Shown in pieces: positions 47,961-59,021 of a stretch of 64,000 bases of DNA. The translations under genes were made by a program, and so were the position numbers. Positions within the stretch are counted from its first letter, which is position 1, and each line of letters opens with the position of its first letter. Source of the DNA: Deinococcus fonticola (GTDB taxonomy: Bacteria; Deinococcota; Deinococci; Deinococcales; Deinococcaceae); the NCBI RefSeq assembly GCF_004634215.1, contig NZ_SMMH01000011.1, forward strand, positions 1 to 64,000, given 5' to 3'. The notes under the pieces are model-generated. The model saw only the letters and a program-made list of their open reading frames with translations. It did no database searches and was not told the DNA's origin.

Positions 47961-48089
47961 CAGAGCAGTTCTCCGAATGATGTCAGGCGTGAAAGGGCAC
48001 CCTATCCGACTTGTTTCTTCGTCCTGCTCGTCTCCATTCATCCGCGCTGCTCGGCCAGAAAGCCCTTCGTTCTTTTGTCGAATGTTCTA
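47961..48089 (+). mobile_element. TA-targeting MITE, copy C (125-bp body)
   Basis: The body at 47963-48087 has exactly the length of copy B. It has the same ends (GAGCAGTTCTCCGAAT and TTCTTTTGTCGAATGTTC) and the conserved hairpin loop AAAGGGCACC, but more internal divergence. The right flank is TA (48088-48089); the left flank is CA. It lies 400 bp from copy B in the same orientation. The right TA begins the TAGACT hexamer upstream of the DdrA-like gene. Confidence 0.75.
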
Positions 48090-48102
48090 GACTGCTGTGC
48101 AT

Positions 48103-48702
48103 ATGGCTGACCTTGACCGCGTTCGTGAAGCCCTGCGTGCCAGCATGACCGCCTGGGCCACGCTGGAAGTGCGGGGCGATCAGGCCCGCGTGAACCCCGC
48201 CCCCGACCTCGACACGCTGGCCGCGCACCTGGAACGCGTGGACGACGCCTGGGGCATCGAGTGGGCGTGTGACAGTGTGCAGCCCTTCGTGGTGCGCGCC
48301 AAACTCACGGTGTCCGGTATGACCCGCGAGGGCCTGGCCAGCGCCCCCACCCTGGGCGACGCGAAACTCGCGGCCCTTGCGGAGGTGGCGCGCGTGTACG
48401 GCGTATCTCCCACCGGCGAAGGCCACTGGGTCGAGTACGACCCCGACGACGGCCCCAACACCACGCACCTGGACGAGGACGCCGAACCCGCTCCGCCTCC
48501 CCGCGCCATGCCCCTGCCGCCCGAGCCGCCCCGTGACCCGCAGATGGAAAAAGCCCGCCGGCACATTGAAGACCTGCTGGAGCAACTCAAGGCGGCCGGC
48601 AAAGGCGGGGAGGCCGCCCGCATCCTGATGCGCGGGTACGGGGAAACGCTGGACGAAAGCCGCACCATCTACAAGGAACTTCAGGCCATCCTGAAGGGGT
48701 GA
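48103..48702 (+). CDS. DdrA/Rad52-like single-strand annealing family protein
   Basis: A 199-residue protein. The centre reads LAAHLERVDDAWGIEWACDS, VVRAKLTVSGMTREGLASAP, TLGDAKLAALAEVARVYGVS and HWVEYDPDDG. This matches the strand-helix pattern of the Rad52/DdrA core (LTVxGxTREGxG...AK..AL..AA..FGI). DdrA binds 3' single-strand DNA ends and protects them during recovery from damage. The C-terminal part has a Pro-rich linker and a helix pair, as in DdrA. I did not recognise the 17-bp Deinococcus radiation/desiccation motif upstream; MITE copy C now occupies that place. Assignment is by pattern and needs a profile search. Confidence 0.5.
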   Translation: MADLDRVREALRASMTAWATLEVRGDQARVNPAPDLDTLAAHLERVDDAWGIEWACDSVQPFVVRAKLTVSGMTREGLASAPTLGDAKLAALAEVARVYGVSPTGEGHWVEYDPDDGPNTTHLDEDAEPAPPPRAMPLPPEPPRDPQMEKARRHIEDLLEQLKAAGKGGEAARILMRGYGETLDESRTIYKELQAILKG

Positions 48703-48709
48703 GGTACGC

Positions 48710-49483
48710 GTGCACAAGTTCATCTGCATCGGAGACGTTCACGCCGACTTCCCCACCATGTGGGAGGCGCTGCGGGCCGCGAGTTGCATCGACGCCCAGG
48801 GGCTGGCCACCCCCCCAGTGCAAAGCGGCGCGTACCAGGTGATTCTCATCGGTGACCTGGTGCATCCCAAAAGCGCCCAGGCGTATACGCGCCTGACCGG
48901 CCTGCGTCCCTTCGATTCGGGCGACCAGGAGCACCTGCTGATCGCCGCCCGCGAGCAGATCAAGGAGCTGGAAAAACTGTGCACCTACCAGCGCTCCGCG
49001 CCGCACGCCATCCACATCCTGCTGGGCAACCACGACGACAACATTCTGAACCCACACCTGATCCTGGGCACTTCAGGGGGCATCAAACACGTGGAATTCG
49101 ACCCGCGCCGGGGCGGCGTGCATCTGCCCGCGCACCTGCGCGAGTGGATGCAGACCTTTCCCAGAGACATTCGGATCGGGACGCTGCAATTCACGCACGT
49201 CTCGCCCCTGCCCGGCCACCAGCACTACGACGACCTGTTCTACAGCGACCGCAGCCCCAAACGCTGGTTCAGGGATACCCCCGAATACGTGGATATGGCC
49301 GGCCTGAGCTTCGGCGTGTACGGCCACACCCAGGTGGACGACGGCATCCTGATTCACCGCGACGAGCAGGATCGGCCCCGCTTTGCCGTCATTGACGCCC
49401 TGCACACCCGACAGTACCTGGAACTTATTCACGACGAGGGACAGCAGAGCAGCCTCCGGGGCATTCAGGCCGTGCCCTTCTGA
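48710..49483 (+). CDS. Metallophosphoesterase
   Basis: A 257-residue calcineurin-type phosphoesterase. It has ICIGDVHAD, ILIGDLVH, ILLGNHDDN, FTHVSPLPGH and VYGHTQVDDG, giving the complete set of Asp/His/Asn metal ligands. Relatives include diadenosine tetraphosphatases and serine/threonine protein phosphatases. The GTG at 48710 has TGAGGT upstream and lies eight bases behind the DdrA-like gene, so the two are probably co-transcribed. That would link the enzyme to nucleotide or DNA-end processing, by inference only. Confidence 0.82.
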   Translation: MHKFICIGDVHADFPTMWEALRAASCIDAQGLATPPVQSGAYQVILIGDLVHPKSAQAYTRLTGLRPFDSGDQEHLLIAAREQIKELEKLCTYQRSAPHAIHILLGNHDDNILNPHLILGTSGGIKHVEFDPRRGGVHLPAHLREWMQTFPRDIRIGTLQFTHVSPLPGHQHYDDLFYSDRSPKRWFRDTPEYVDMAGLSFGVYGHTQVDDGILIHRDEQDRPRFAVIDALHTRQYLELIHDEGQQSSLRGIQAVPF

Positions 49484-49485
49484 AG

Positions 49486-49514
49486 TTGACAAGCGAGCGG
49501 GGCGCAGCTATCCT
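49486..49514 (+). promoter_or_regulatory. tRNA-Asp/tRNA-Phe promoter
   Basis: TTGACA (49486-49491) and TATCCT (49509-49514) with 17-bp spacing, the best consensus promoter in the window, 33 bp ahead of tRNA-Asp. Confidence 0.75.
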
Positions 49515-49547
49515 TAACCCCGCTGCTTTTTTGCAGTGCACCAGCAA

Positions 49548-49624
<77 letters not shown>

Positions 49625-49640
49625 CGTTCCCCCGGGAACA

Positions 49641-49717
<77 letters not shown>

Positions 49718-49727
49718 AGCGAAAAAA

Positions 49728-49754
49728 ATCCCCGTCATTGGCGGGGATCTTTTC
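49728..49754 (+). terminator. Terminator of the tRNA operon
   Basis: ATCCCCG and CGGGGAT form a stem with a seven-base loop followed by CTTTTC, ten bases after the tRNA-Phe CCA. Confidence 0.75.
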
Positions 49755-49856
49755 TTTGCTTTTCAGAGTTGAGCCGGAGCCGGGCGAAGCGCAGCGACCT
49801 TCCATCCGTAGGCCGCTGCGCTTCACCGGCTTCTGTGCCGGCGCTGTGACCGCTGC

Positions 49857-50429
<573 letters not shown>

Positions 50430-50571
50430 TGTACGGCGTGGCCCCGCACCGGGCGCCGGGCACGCGCGGCAGCCAGGGCCTTCCCGACTTCACTGGACAA
50501 TCTGACCGCACGCGCAGGGTCTTTCCTGTAGCATCTTGCTTGGATTCTCAACCTGACCGGAGGTAACTGGA

Positions 50572-50841
50572 ATGACGCTGGTAGTTGATGTATTTCCCCA
50601 GGCGAAAACCATTTTGCAGTCCACCCACGCAACCGACATCAGTTGCACGTGGTGCCGCAAGATCACGGCCTTATGCAATGGCGAGCGTACCCTGGGCGAG
50701 GTGGCGCGCCTGCTGTGCCTGCCGATGCCGGTTGTGCAAAAGCTCACCGACAAGGCCCTGCGCCGGGGCTGGCTGCGCCCGCAGCTGCAAGCGCCGGAGG
50801 AGCCGCTGGAAACATCACCAGAGGGGTTTGAGATCGATTGA
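50572..50841 (+). CDS. Small winged-helix-like protein
   Basis: An 89-residue protein with GGAGGTAA before the ATG. After an N-terminal strand pair and a CTWC motif (residues 25-28), residues about 36-72 form a small helix-turn-helix (CNGERTLGEVARLLCLPMPV, VQKLTDKALRRGWLRPQ). The same NGExT...L..L..EGxL module closes the DUF4388-type pseudogene at 51652, so both may belong to one family of small protein- or DNA-binding wings. The function is unknown. Confidence 0.6.
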   Translation: MTLVVDVFPQAKTILQSTHATDISCTWCRKITALCNGERTLGEVARLLCLPMPVVQKLTDKALRRGWLRPQLQAPEEPLETSPEGFEID

Positions 50842-50891
50842 AGGGCGGCCCGGTGGCATCTGGGGCGCGGTGACGTGAGGGCAGCGGTGAC

Positions 50892-51620
50892 ATGAGGGTC
50901 GCCATCCTCTCGGACACGCACGGCAACGCCTTTGCGCTGGAGGCGGTGCTGCGCGACATTCGACAGGCCAGCCCGGACGTGACCATCAACCTGGGCGACC
51001 AGATCGAGGGCAGCGCCGATCCGGGCCGCGCCGCTGCCCTTCAGGCCAGTCTGAACGCCGTGGAAGTGCGCGGAAACAACGAGGAGAAGCTGTGGGCGGG
51101 CGGCCGCCGCAGCCCCCTGAGCCGCGAGATCGGGGCGTGGCTCGATAACCAGGTCAGCGCCCAAGCGCGGGCGCGTCTGGCGGCCCTGCCCCTGAGCGCG
51201 CGGGTCGAGGGAGGCATTTTCGCGTGTCACGGGACGCCCCAGAGTGCCTGGGACAGCCTGCTGTGGATGTGGGATCAGGGCGGGTACTACCGCGCCCGCG
51301 CCCCGCGTGAGCTGCGGCAGCTGGTCGAGCCGCTGGCGGCGCAGGTGGTGGTCTGCGGGCACACCCACCGCCCGGGCGCGACCCGCGTGGGCGACACCCT
51401 GGTGGTCAACAGTGGCGCCGTCAGTGGCCAGGTCGACGGTGACCCGCGTGCCCGCTGGACGCTGCTGGAACGGCGCGGGGGTCACTGGAGCGCCGATTTT
51501 CGCGCCGCCAGCTACGACATCGAGGCGGCTGTGGCCTGGTCCGTGAAGCACTCGCCTTTTGGCGAATTCGAGGCTGGGCTGCTGCGCTCGGGCGAGATGA
51601 GCGGCCGGGGCACTTCCTGA
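50892..51620 (+). CDS. Metallophosphoesterase, YfcE/DR1281-like
   Basis: A 242-residue calcineurin-like phosphoesterase. It has VAILSDTHGN, VTINLGDQIEGSAD, EVRGNNEEKL (GNN in place of GNH), ACHGTPQSAWDSL, VVCGHTHRPGA and the closing VVNSGAVSGQVDG. The GNN variant marks the YfcE-type 2',3'-cyclic or diester phosphodiesterase group. It follows the small winged-helix gene by 50 bp on the same strand. Confidence 0.85.
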   Translation: MRVAILSDTHGNAFALEAVLRDIRQASPDVTINLGDQIEGSADPGRAAALQASLNAVEVRGNNEEKLWAGGRRSPLSREIGAWLDNQVSAQARARLAALPLSARVEGGIFACHGTPQSAWDSLLWMWDQGGYYRARAPRELRQLVEPLAAQVVVCGHTHRPGATRVGDTLVVNSGAVSGQVDGDPRARWTLLERRGGHWSADFRAASYDIEAAVAWSVKHSPFGEFEAGLLRSGEMSGRGTS

Positions 51621-51651
51621 GCGGCCAGGCCCGGCCGCGCCAGCCGCACCG

Positions 51652-52605
51652 TCAGTATTCTTCCAGCAGGCGCTGCATCTCGTGCTGGCCGCGCAGCAGG
51701 TCAAGCACCCCTTCACGGTACAGGCCAGTCAGCATCAGGGCGGCTTCCTCCAGGGGATAGTTCAGGCGTTCGATGATCTTCTGCATGCTGGTTTCCCCGT
51801 TCAGGTGCTTCAGGAACAGGTTGGCGCGGATGCTGGCGGGCGGCTGGCGGTGTTCGGTGGCAGGTTTGAGCCGGGCCACGATCATGGGCAGGCCGGCAAT
51901 GGCGCTGGGTTCCAGCAGGCCGTGCTGAACGAGGTGCTGGGCGGCGTTGCGGGCTTCACCGGGCGCCAGCGCGCTGAGTTGCATGACGCGGGCCAGGGTG
52001 CGGCGGCCATTGAACCAGCGCAGCAGTTCTCAGGAGGCGCGGCACAGGTTCACGGGCCGGTCGTGCTGGGCCAGGCGCAGGATGGCGTGGTCGGGCAGCG
52101 CGCCCTGCGGGTGGCGTTCCAGGGTATTCAGGGCGTGCAGGGTCAGGTGAACGTGGGGGGCCGGCAGCGGGCCCTGCGGGCGAAAGGAGTAGAAGGTGGG
52201 CGCGTCCCGGCACAGTTCGTCCAGGGCTCCCTGCGCCTGCCGGGTCAGGGCCTCCTACAACTGCGCTTCGCTGAGGTAACCCCCTTGCAGCAGGCTCTGG
52301 CCCAGCGGGCCGGGCTGGGCCAGGGCGCCGGCCAGTTGCGTTTCGCTCAGCCCGCCCTGCACCAGCAGTTGCCCCAGTGGCCGGTGACCCTCAACGGCGG
52401 AAATAGCGCCCGCATGCAGATGAATTTTCAGGCGGCTGGGAAAGGCCATCAGGCGGCCCGTCCAGCCCTCGAACAGGGGCTTTTGCAGGGCTTCCAGGAT
52501 GGTTGCGGCAGTAAAATCCTGCGCTGGAACGCCTGATCTGGTGGGAAGGGTCGGAGAAAGCACGGGCCGATTGTGGGTGGAAACTGTCAAGCCGGCATCT
52601 GTCAA
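51652..52605 (-). pseudogene. DUF4388-type protein gene with two in-frame stop codons
   Basis: A single 318-codon frame codes for a DUF4388 domain (EGWTGRLMAFPSRLKIHLHA, GHRPLGQLLVQGGLSETQLA), a middle region (DELCRDAPTFYSFRPQGPLP, LTLHALNTLERHPQ) and a winged-helix C-terminus (NGETSMQKIIERLNYPLEEA). TAG at 52255-52257 falls in EAQL-stop-EAL and TGA at 52030-52032 in CRAS-stop-ELLRWFNG. No base is gained or lost. CAG-to-TAG and TGG-to-TGA transitions would explain both. The ATG at 51966 region permits only a C-terminal fragment. Inactivation looks recent. Confidence 0.75.
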
Positions 52606-52713
52606 AAAGTAGGCATTTTTTGCGCCGGCGCGTGAAAAATTTCATTCCGTACTGGCTGTCTGGGAGTGCCTTTGGAGCCAGGATCACCCTTACCGGGTCT
52701 TCCCCGACCCGGG

Positions 52714-54525
<1,812 letters not shown>

Positions 54526-54592
54526 AAAGGAGAGTCTACCCCGTTTGCGCTTTACGGTTTGTGCCGCCCCGCCCGCCCAGTTACGCTGAAGC

Positions 54593-55009
54593 ATGACCAC
54601 CTTCGCCTGTCCGGTTGCGGTGCTGGCCCTGCTGGGAACGCTGAGGACCCAGGCCGTGAACATGCCCCTGGCCTCGCCTGCGCCGGGTTCGGCCGCGCGC
54701 CAGGCCATTCTGAACGCCGTGCGTGGCCCCGTCGAGCGATCTTTTGGCGGTCAGCACGTGATGTTCAAGGTCAACGACTTGCAGGTGGGCGGCGGCTGGG
54801 CGTTCCTGGCGGCGCGGCCCATGACGCCCGCGCAACGTTACCTGAGTGACCCGCGAACCGGGGCGCCAGAGGTGTGGGCCGTCCTGCACCAGCAGCGCGG
54901 GGGGTGGAAAGTGCTGCGCTGGGCCATGCCGACCGACGTGATTTCCCTGGCGTGGGAACAGGCGTTGCCGCAGGTGCCGGGAAACCTGTGGCCGCACCAC
55001 CGCTGGTGA
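54593..55009 (+). CDS. Conserved hypothetical secreted protein
   Basis: A 138-residue protein. A short hydrophobic N-terminus ([18 protein letters not shown]) is followed by [40 protein letters not shown], a [17 protein letters not shown] segment and a C-terminus [10 protein letters not shown]. The pattern of an amphipathic helix plus V-x-F-x-V-xx-L strands occurs in a family of small bacterial exported proteins without known function. TACGCT five bases before the ATG suggests a leaderless start. It is divergent from lepA. Confidence 0.65.
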   Translation: MTTFACPVAVLALLGTLRTQAVNMPLASPAPGSAARQAILNAVRGPVERSFGGQHVMFKVNDLQVGGGWAFLAARPMTPAQRYLSDPRTGAPEVWAVLHQQRGGWKVLRWAMPTDVISLAWEQALPQVPGNLWPHHRW

Positions 55010-55104
55010 CAAAACCTGGGAAAAGGAGATGCTGGTAAAGAGGTGCCGGTAAAGGGGCACTGGAAGGCGGAAACTTCCGGGGGGCGGGGCACGTAGTGTC
55101 CAGT

Positions 55105-56436
55105 ATGGCCGCCCGCACCCGTCCGTTGCCGACGAAACCCGCGAAACCCGTGTGGCCCTGGCTGCTGCTGACGGCGGTGTTGCTTGGCCTGCTGTCCTGG
55201 GGATACCGGGTGGTCACGCAGCCAAGCAACCCGGCGGTGCAGGCGCGGGCCCTCGGGCGCACACCGGCGCAGAACTGGCAGGCGCTCCGGGCGTTCGGGC
55301 CGCGCCCGGTGGGCAGTAAGGGGCATGACCGGGCGGTGGACTGGCTGGAAACGCAGTTCAGTGCGCTGGGCTACCGCGTGACGCGGCAGGATGTGCCGCT
55401 GACCCGTTCGTTCGACCTGGGCGGCAGCCTGAGATCCGGACAGACAGTCATTCCGGTGGCCGCCATCTACGGCGCCGCAGGTGGCGAGCAGACGGCCAAA
55501 CTGGTGCGGGTGCCGCCGCAGGCCAGCGCCGAGCAGTTACGCCAGCTTCCTGTCCAGACGAACATTGCCCTGACCACCTGCCCCGGCCCGAACTGGAAAC
55601 CCCTGGTGGAAGCGGTGATGACCGCCGGGGCTTTCGGGCTGGTGGTCATCGACGACTGCCCCACCCGGCGCTGGCAGAAGGTGGACGCCACGCCGCTGCC
55701 GCTGGTGCAGGCCGGCGCGCGCGACAAAGGCCGCTTGCTGGCGCTGGCCGGGCAGACTGTGACGCTCAGGTCGCAGGTGGAGGAACGCCCGGTGACCGGC
55801 CACAACCTGGTGGCGGCGCGGGTGAAGGCCAGGCCCGAAGTACTGCTGGGGGCTCATCTGGACACCGTGAACGGCAGCCTGGGCGCCAACGACAACAGCA
55901 GCGGCGTCCTGAGCGTGCTGGAAGCGGCGCGGCAGGCCGTGAACACGCCGCTGGCCGATCACACCTGGTTCGTGCTGTTCGACGCCGAGGAGGACGGCAC
56001 CCTCGGCAGCCGCGCGTTTGTCCGGCAGTTCGGTTTTCCCCTGCACAGCACGCGGGCCATGCTGAATTTCGACATGGTGGGCGTGGACGTCAGGCCGCTG
56101 GGGGCCGCCATCGACCCGGAGGTGCTCCCGCTGGCGCGGCAGGTGCGGCCCACCCTGCGCGTCTTCGAGGACGAACCGGTCAGCGACCGCAAGATCCTGG
56201 GAAGGTTTGCCCCACCCACCGGGCGCAGTGACCACCTGCACTTCAAACTGACTCAGAAACGCACCGTCTTCCTGCACCGGGGGGAAGACGTGAATTATCA
56301 CGCGCCCACCGACCAGACGCTGCAAACCGCCCTGGTGCAGGACACCGCTGATTTCGGCGTCGCTCTGGCCCGCGCGGTGCTGAAGGCCGACCTGAAGGTC
56401 AAGGAACCCTGCCGCATCGGTGCGCCGTCCTGCTGA
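55105..56436 (+). CDS. M28-family zinc aminopeptidase / glutaminyl-cyclase-like, membrane anchored
   Basis: A 443-residue protein with one N-terminal signal anchor (WPWLLLTAVLLGLLSWGYRV). A PA-like insertion follows at about residues 130-230 and then the M28 catalytic core: LGAHLDTVNG (His, Asp), ANDNSSGVLSVLE (bridging Asp), DAEEDGTLGSRAF (Glu pair), NFDMVGVDVR and VNYHAPTDQ (final His). All five zinc ligands are present. It likely trims peptides outside the membrane. TAGTGT five bases before the ATG at 55105 supports that start. Confidence 0.82.
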   Translation: MAARTRPLPTKPAKPVWPWLLLTAVLLGLLSWGYRVVTQPSNPAVQARALGRTPAQNWQALRAFGPRPVGSKGHDRAVDWLETQFSALGYRVTRQDVPLTRSFDLGGSLRSGQTVIPVAAIYGAAGGEQTAKLVRVPPQASAEQLRQLPVQTNIALTTCPGPNWKPLVEAVMTAGAFGLVVIDDCPTRRWQKVDATPLPLVQAGARDKGRLLALAGQTVTLRSQVEERPVTGHNLVAARVKARPEVLLGAHLDTVNGSLGANDNSSGVLSVLEAARQAVNTPLADHTWFVLFDAEEDGTLGSRAFVRQFGFPLHSTRAMLNFDMVGVDVRPLGAAIDPEVLPLARQVRPTLRVFEDEPVSDRKILGRFAPPTGRSDHLHFKLTQKRTVFLHRGEDVNYHAPTDQTLQTALVQDTADFGVALARAVLKADLKVKEPCRIGAPSC

Positions 56437-56539
56437 GGGGTGTTTTCAAACTTTTATGGCGGCAGCGGCCTCCCCTTTCCTCAAGGGTTGCTCCGAACCC
56501 TCGGCGGCCCGGCGGGGGTGGCCCCGCTATGCTGCGGAC

Positions 56540-57451
56540 ATGCTGACCAGCTTGCCGCCCGCCGTGAAAGCTGCTGCCCAGTCCCACCTGGGGTCGCGGG
56601 TCACAGAGGTTTCGCGCCTGTCGGGCGGGGACATCAGCGCGGCGTTCCGGGTGGTGGCGGGTCATGGGCAGTTCGTGGTGAAGGTGCGCCCGGAGCAGGC
56701 CGATCACCCGGCGCTCTTTCACGCCGAGGCCCTGGGCCTGCACCTGCTGGGCCAGCAGCTGGTCGGGGAGGCGCGGGCGGTGGTGGTGCCGCAGGTGGTG
56801 GGGTACGGGTTGGCGGCGGGCGGCACCGGAGTGGGACAACTGGCTTACCTGGTCATGAATTTTCTGGAACCTGCCCCGGAAACCCCACAGGCGCAGGAAG
56901 CGCTGGGACGCGGCCTGGCGGCGCTGCACCGCACAGCGGGGCCGCAGTTTGGCGGCACCCCAGATAACTTCATGGGCTTCCTGCCGCAAAAAAACCCGCC
57001 CACCCCCACCGCCGCGGAGTTCTTCTGGGCAGCGCGGCTGGCCCCGCAACTGAAGCGGGCGCAGGATCACCTGAGTGCAGAGGATCTCCGGAATTTCGAG
57101 GCGTTGCGGGAACGCCTGCCAGGTCTGATTCCGCCGGAGGCTCCAGCCCTGGTTCACGGCGACCTGTGGCGGGGCAACATGCTGTTCACGGCGCTGGGCC
57201 CGGCCCTGATCGACCCGGCGGCCACCTATTCACACCGCGAGGTGGACTTGAGCCTGATGCGCCTGTTCGGTGGGGTCAGTGAGCGGGTATTCGCGGCGTA
57301 CGCCGAGGCGTTCCCGCCGGCGGAAGGCTGGGAGCAGAGGGCCGACCTGTGGAACCTGTATCCGCTGCTGGCGCATCTGAACATGTTCGGAGACCGTTAC
57401 CTGGGACGGTTGCAAGCAGCCTTACACGCTGCATCAAATATTATAATTTAA
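56540..57451 (+). CDS. Fructosamine kinase family protein
   Basis: A 303-residue kinase of the FN3K group. It has [12 protein letters not shown], the ATP-binding FVVKVRPEQ Lys, EALGLHLL, the catalytic [14 protein letters not shown] and metal-binding [20 protein letters not shown] (HxD and D motifs). Members phosphorylate glycated amino groups so that the sugar is released. TATGCT six bases before the ATG at 56540 marks a leaderless start. The last residues (SNIII) run into the AT-rich operator region of the next gene. Confidence 0.85.
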   Translation: MLTSLPPAVKAAAQSHLGSRVTEVSRLSGGDISAAFRVVAGHGQFVVKVRPEQADHPALFHAEALGLHLLGQQLVGEARAVVVPQVVGYGLAAGGTGVGQLAYLVMNFLEPAPETPQAQEALGRGLAALHRTAGPQFGGTPDNFMGFLPQKNPPTPTAAEFFWAARLAPQLKRAQDHLSAEDLRNFEALRERLPGLIPPEAPALVHGDLWRGNMLFTALGPALIDPAATYSHREVDLSLMRLFGGVSERVFAAYAEAFPPAEGWEQRADLWNLYPLLAHLNMFGDRYLGRLQAALHAASNIII

Positions 57452-57475
57452 ACTGCTTGATTTTTTAAAGTTTAA
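57448..57475 (+). promoter_or_regulatory. Inverted-repeat operator overlapping the VOC gene -35
   Basis: TTAAACT (57448-57454) and AGTTTAA (57469-57475) flank TTGATT (57457-57462), which with CATACT (57480-57485) makes a promoter of 17-bp spacing six bases before the ATG at 57492. The arms straddle the -35 hexamer, as for a repressor, perhaps of the MarR group that controls many dioxygenase/glyoxalase genes. Confidence 0.5.
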
Positions 57476-57491
57476 GAGGCATACTGACCCT

Positions 57492-58358
57492 ATGATTGCC
57501 CTCTCCCCCATTCTTCCGGCCACCACCCGGGTCGGCTCGGTCACGCTGCTGGCCCGCCACCTGCCCGAACTGATGCACTTCTACCGTTCCCTGCTGGGAC
57601 TGAGCGTGCTTGCGGAAACAGACACGTCCATTACGCTGGGCACGGCCACCACGCCGCTGCTGACCCTGCACGCCGCACCAGATCTGCCCGCTCCACTGCC
57701 CAACCGTCCGGGGTTGTACCACACCGCCTTCCTGCACCCCACCCGCGCCGACCTGGGCCGCTGGCTGGCGCACGCCGCGCGGCTGGGCCTGCGCATCGGC
57801 AGCGGCGACCACCTCGTCAGTGAAGCGTTTTACCTGACCGACCCGGAAGGCAATGGCATCGAGGTCTACGCCGACCGCCCGCGCGACACCTGGATGTGGG
57901 AGAACGGACAGGTCAAGATGGACACCCTCGCGGTGGACGCCGCCAGTGTGCTGCGCGAAGCCGGCATCGACCCCAATGACCTGAACGACCTGCCGGACGA
58001 TTACCGCGCCCCCGACGGCCTGACCCTCGGACACATGCACCTGAAAGTCGGGAACGCCGCCCAGGCCGCCCAGTTCTACCGCGATACGTTGGGCCTTGAC
58101 CTGGTGTCCAACCTCCCTGGCGCGGCCTTCCTGTCCTGGGGCGCCTACCACCACCACCTTGGGCTGAACGAGTGGCACACCCGTGGGCAAGGCCAACCCG
58201 CCGCGCCCGCCGCCGGACTGGGAGGCGTGGAATTCATCACCCCCGACCTGAGCGGTTTACGTACTCACCTGGCCGGCCGTGAAGGCATCAGCGACCACGG
58301 CGACCACCTGACCCTGCACGACCCCTGGGGTCACCAGATCAGCGTCCGCCAGGCCTGA
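57492..58358 (+). CDS. VOC-superfamily dioxygenase-like protein (CatE type)
   Basis: A 288-residue protein with two glyoxalase/VOC modules (about residues 14-125 and 180-287). Metal-ligand positions are [32 protein letters not shown] in the first and [37 protein letters not shown] in the second, with an additional DPWGHQISV end. It resembles Bacillus CatE-like catechol 2,3-dioxygenases and ring-cleaving quinone-response enzymes. The promoter carries an inverted-repeat operator, so expression is probably inducible. Confidence 0.8.
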   Translation: MIALSPILPATTRVGSVTLLARHLPELMHFYRSLLGLSVLAETDTSITLGTATTPLLTLHAAPDLPAPLPNRPGLYHTAFLHPTRADLGRWLAHAARLGLRIGSGDHLVSEAFYLTDPEGNGIEVYADRPRDTWMWENGQVKMDTLAVDAASVLREAGIDPNDLNDLPDDYRAPDGLTLGHMHLKVGNAAQAAQFYRDTLGLDLVSNLPGAAFLSWGAYHHHLGLNEWHTRGQGQPAAPAAGLGGVEFITPDLSGLRTHLAGREGISDHGDHLTLHDPWGHQISVRQA

Positions 58359-58459
58359 GCCGCCCGAAGAACCACTTCAGGCACACTTTAAAACCTGACC
58401 CAGGCCGAAAGAGGGCCTTTGAAAGCCATGCAGTCGGGCGGATGTCCCCCCAGCGTCCA

Positions 58460-58912
58460 TCAGACCGGTTCCTGCTCCCAGTCGGGCACCGCAGCTATCC
58501 TGCGCTGGGCCGCGGCCATGTCTGTTTCCTCTGGACGGCAGACATCCCAGTCGCGGCCCCCGGCATAAGCACCCACTACCAGCAGATCCGGGCTGCTGCC
58601 GTCATTGCGGTGGCCTGTTCCGGCGGGCAGCAGCACCACGTCCCCCGCCTGAAGTTGCACTTGCGGCCCGCCCTCACCGCCCAGTGTGACCCGGGTCTGT
58701 CCACGCACCACCACCAGCACCTCATGCGCCGTAGAGTGGTAGTGGTGAAAAGAATAAATGCCGTTCTGCCAGCTGTTTGTCCAGCCCTGTGAGGCGAGTG
58801 CCGCCTCGGCCTGCGCGGCCGTTTTCACCTTCAGCGCCCTCCAGTAAATCAGCACAGGCAGGCGGGGATTATTCGGTATCCCACCACTCGGCGGCAACGA
58901 CAGCCTTTCCAC
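58460..58912 (-). CDS. Cupin-domain protein
   Basis: A 150-residue protein with a conserved single cupin barrel (YSFHHYHSTAHEVLVVVRGQ, TRVTLGG, LQAGDVVLLPAGTGHRN), having the HxH and final His metal ligands. This matches the YjlB-like group of uncharacterised cupins. The GTG at 58912 lies five bases after a TACCCT hexamer, so it is probably leaderless. No partner gene is adjacent. Confidence 0.75.
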   Translation of the reverse strand: MERLSLPPSGGIPNNPRLPVLIYWRALKVKTAAQAEAALASQGWTNSWQNGIYSFHHYHSTAHEVLVVVRGQTRVTLGGEGGPQVQLQAGDVVLLPAGTGHRNDGSSPDLLVVGAYAGGRDWDVCRPEETDMAAAQRRIAAVPDWEQEPV

Positions 58913-58973
58913 ACCTCAGGGTAGAACAGGAGAAGCGCCCGAATGGCAACTCTTCCTTCCGTCTTGAGACAAA

Positions 58974-59002
58974 TAAAAGACCGCCCCCACATCGGAGGGC
59001 GG
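58974..59002 (-). terminator. Terminator of the V-ATPase operon
   Basis: CCGCCC and GGGCGG form the stem, 20 bp beyond the subunit D stop on the minus strand, followed there by TCTTTTATTT. Confidence 0.7.
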
Positions 59003-59021
59003 CTCTCTTTTGGCCTTTTGC

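Noticed and set aside
52030..52257. Selenocysteine or programmed read-through at the TGA/TAG codons of the DUF4388-type gene
   Set aside because: There are two different stop codons, no obvious structured element after the TGA, and simple transitions explain both.
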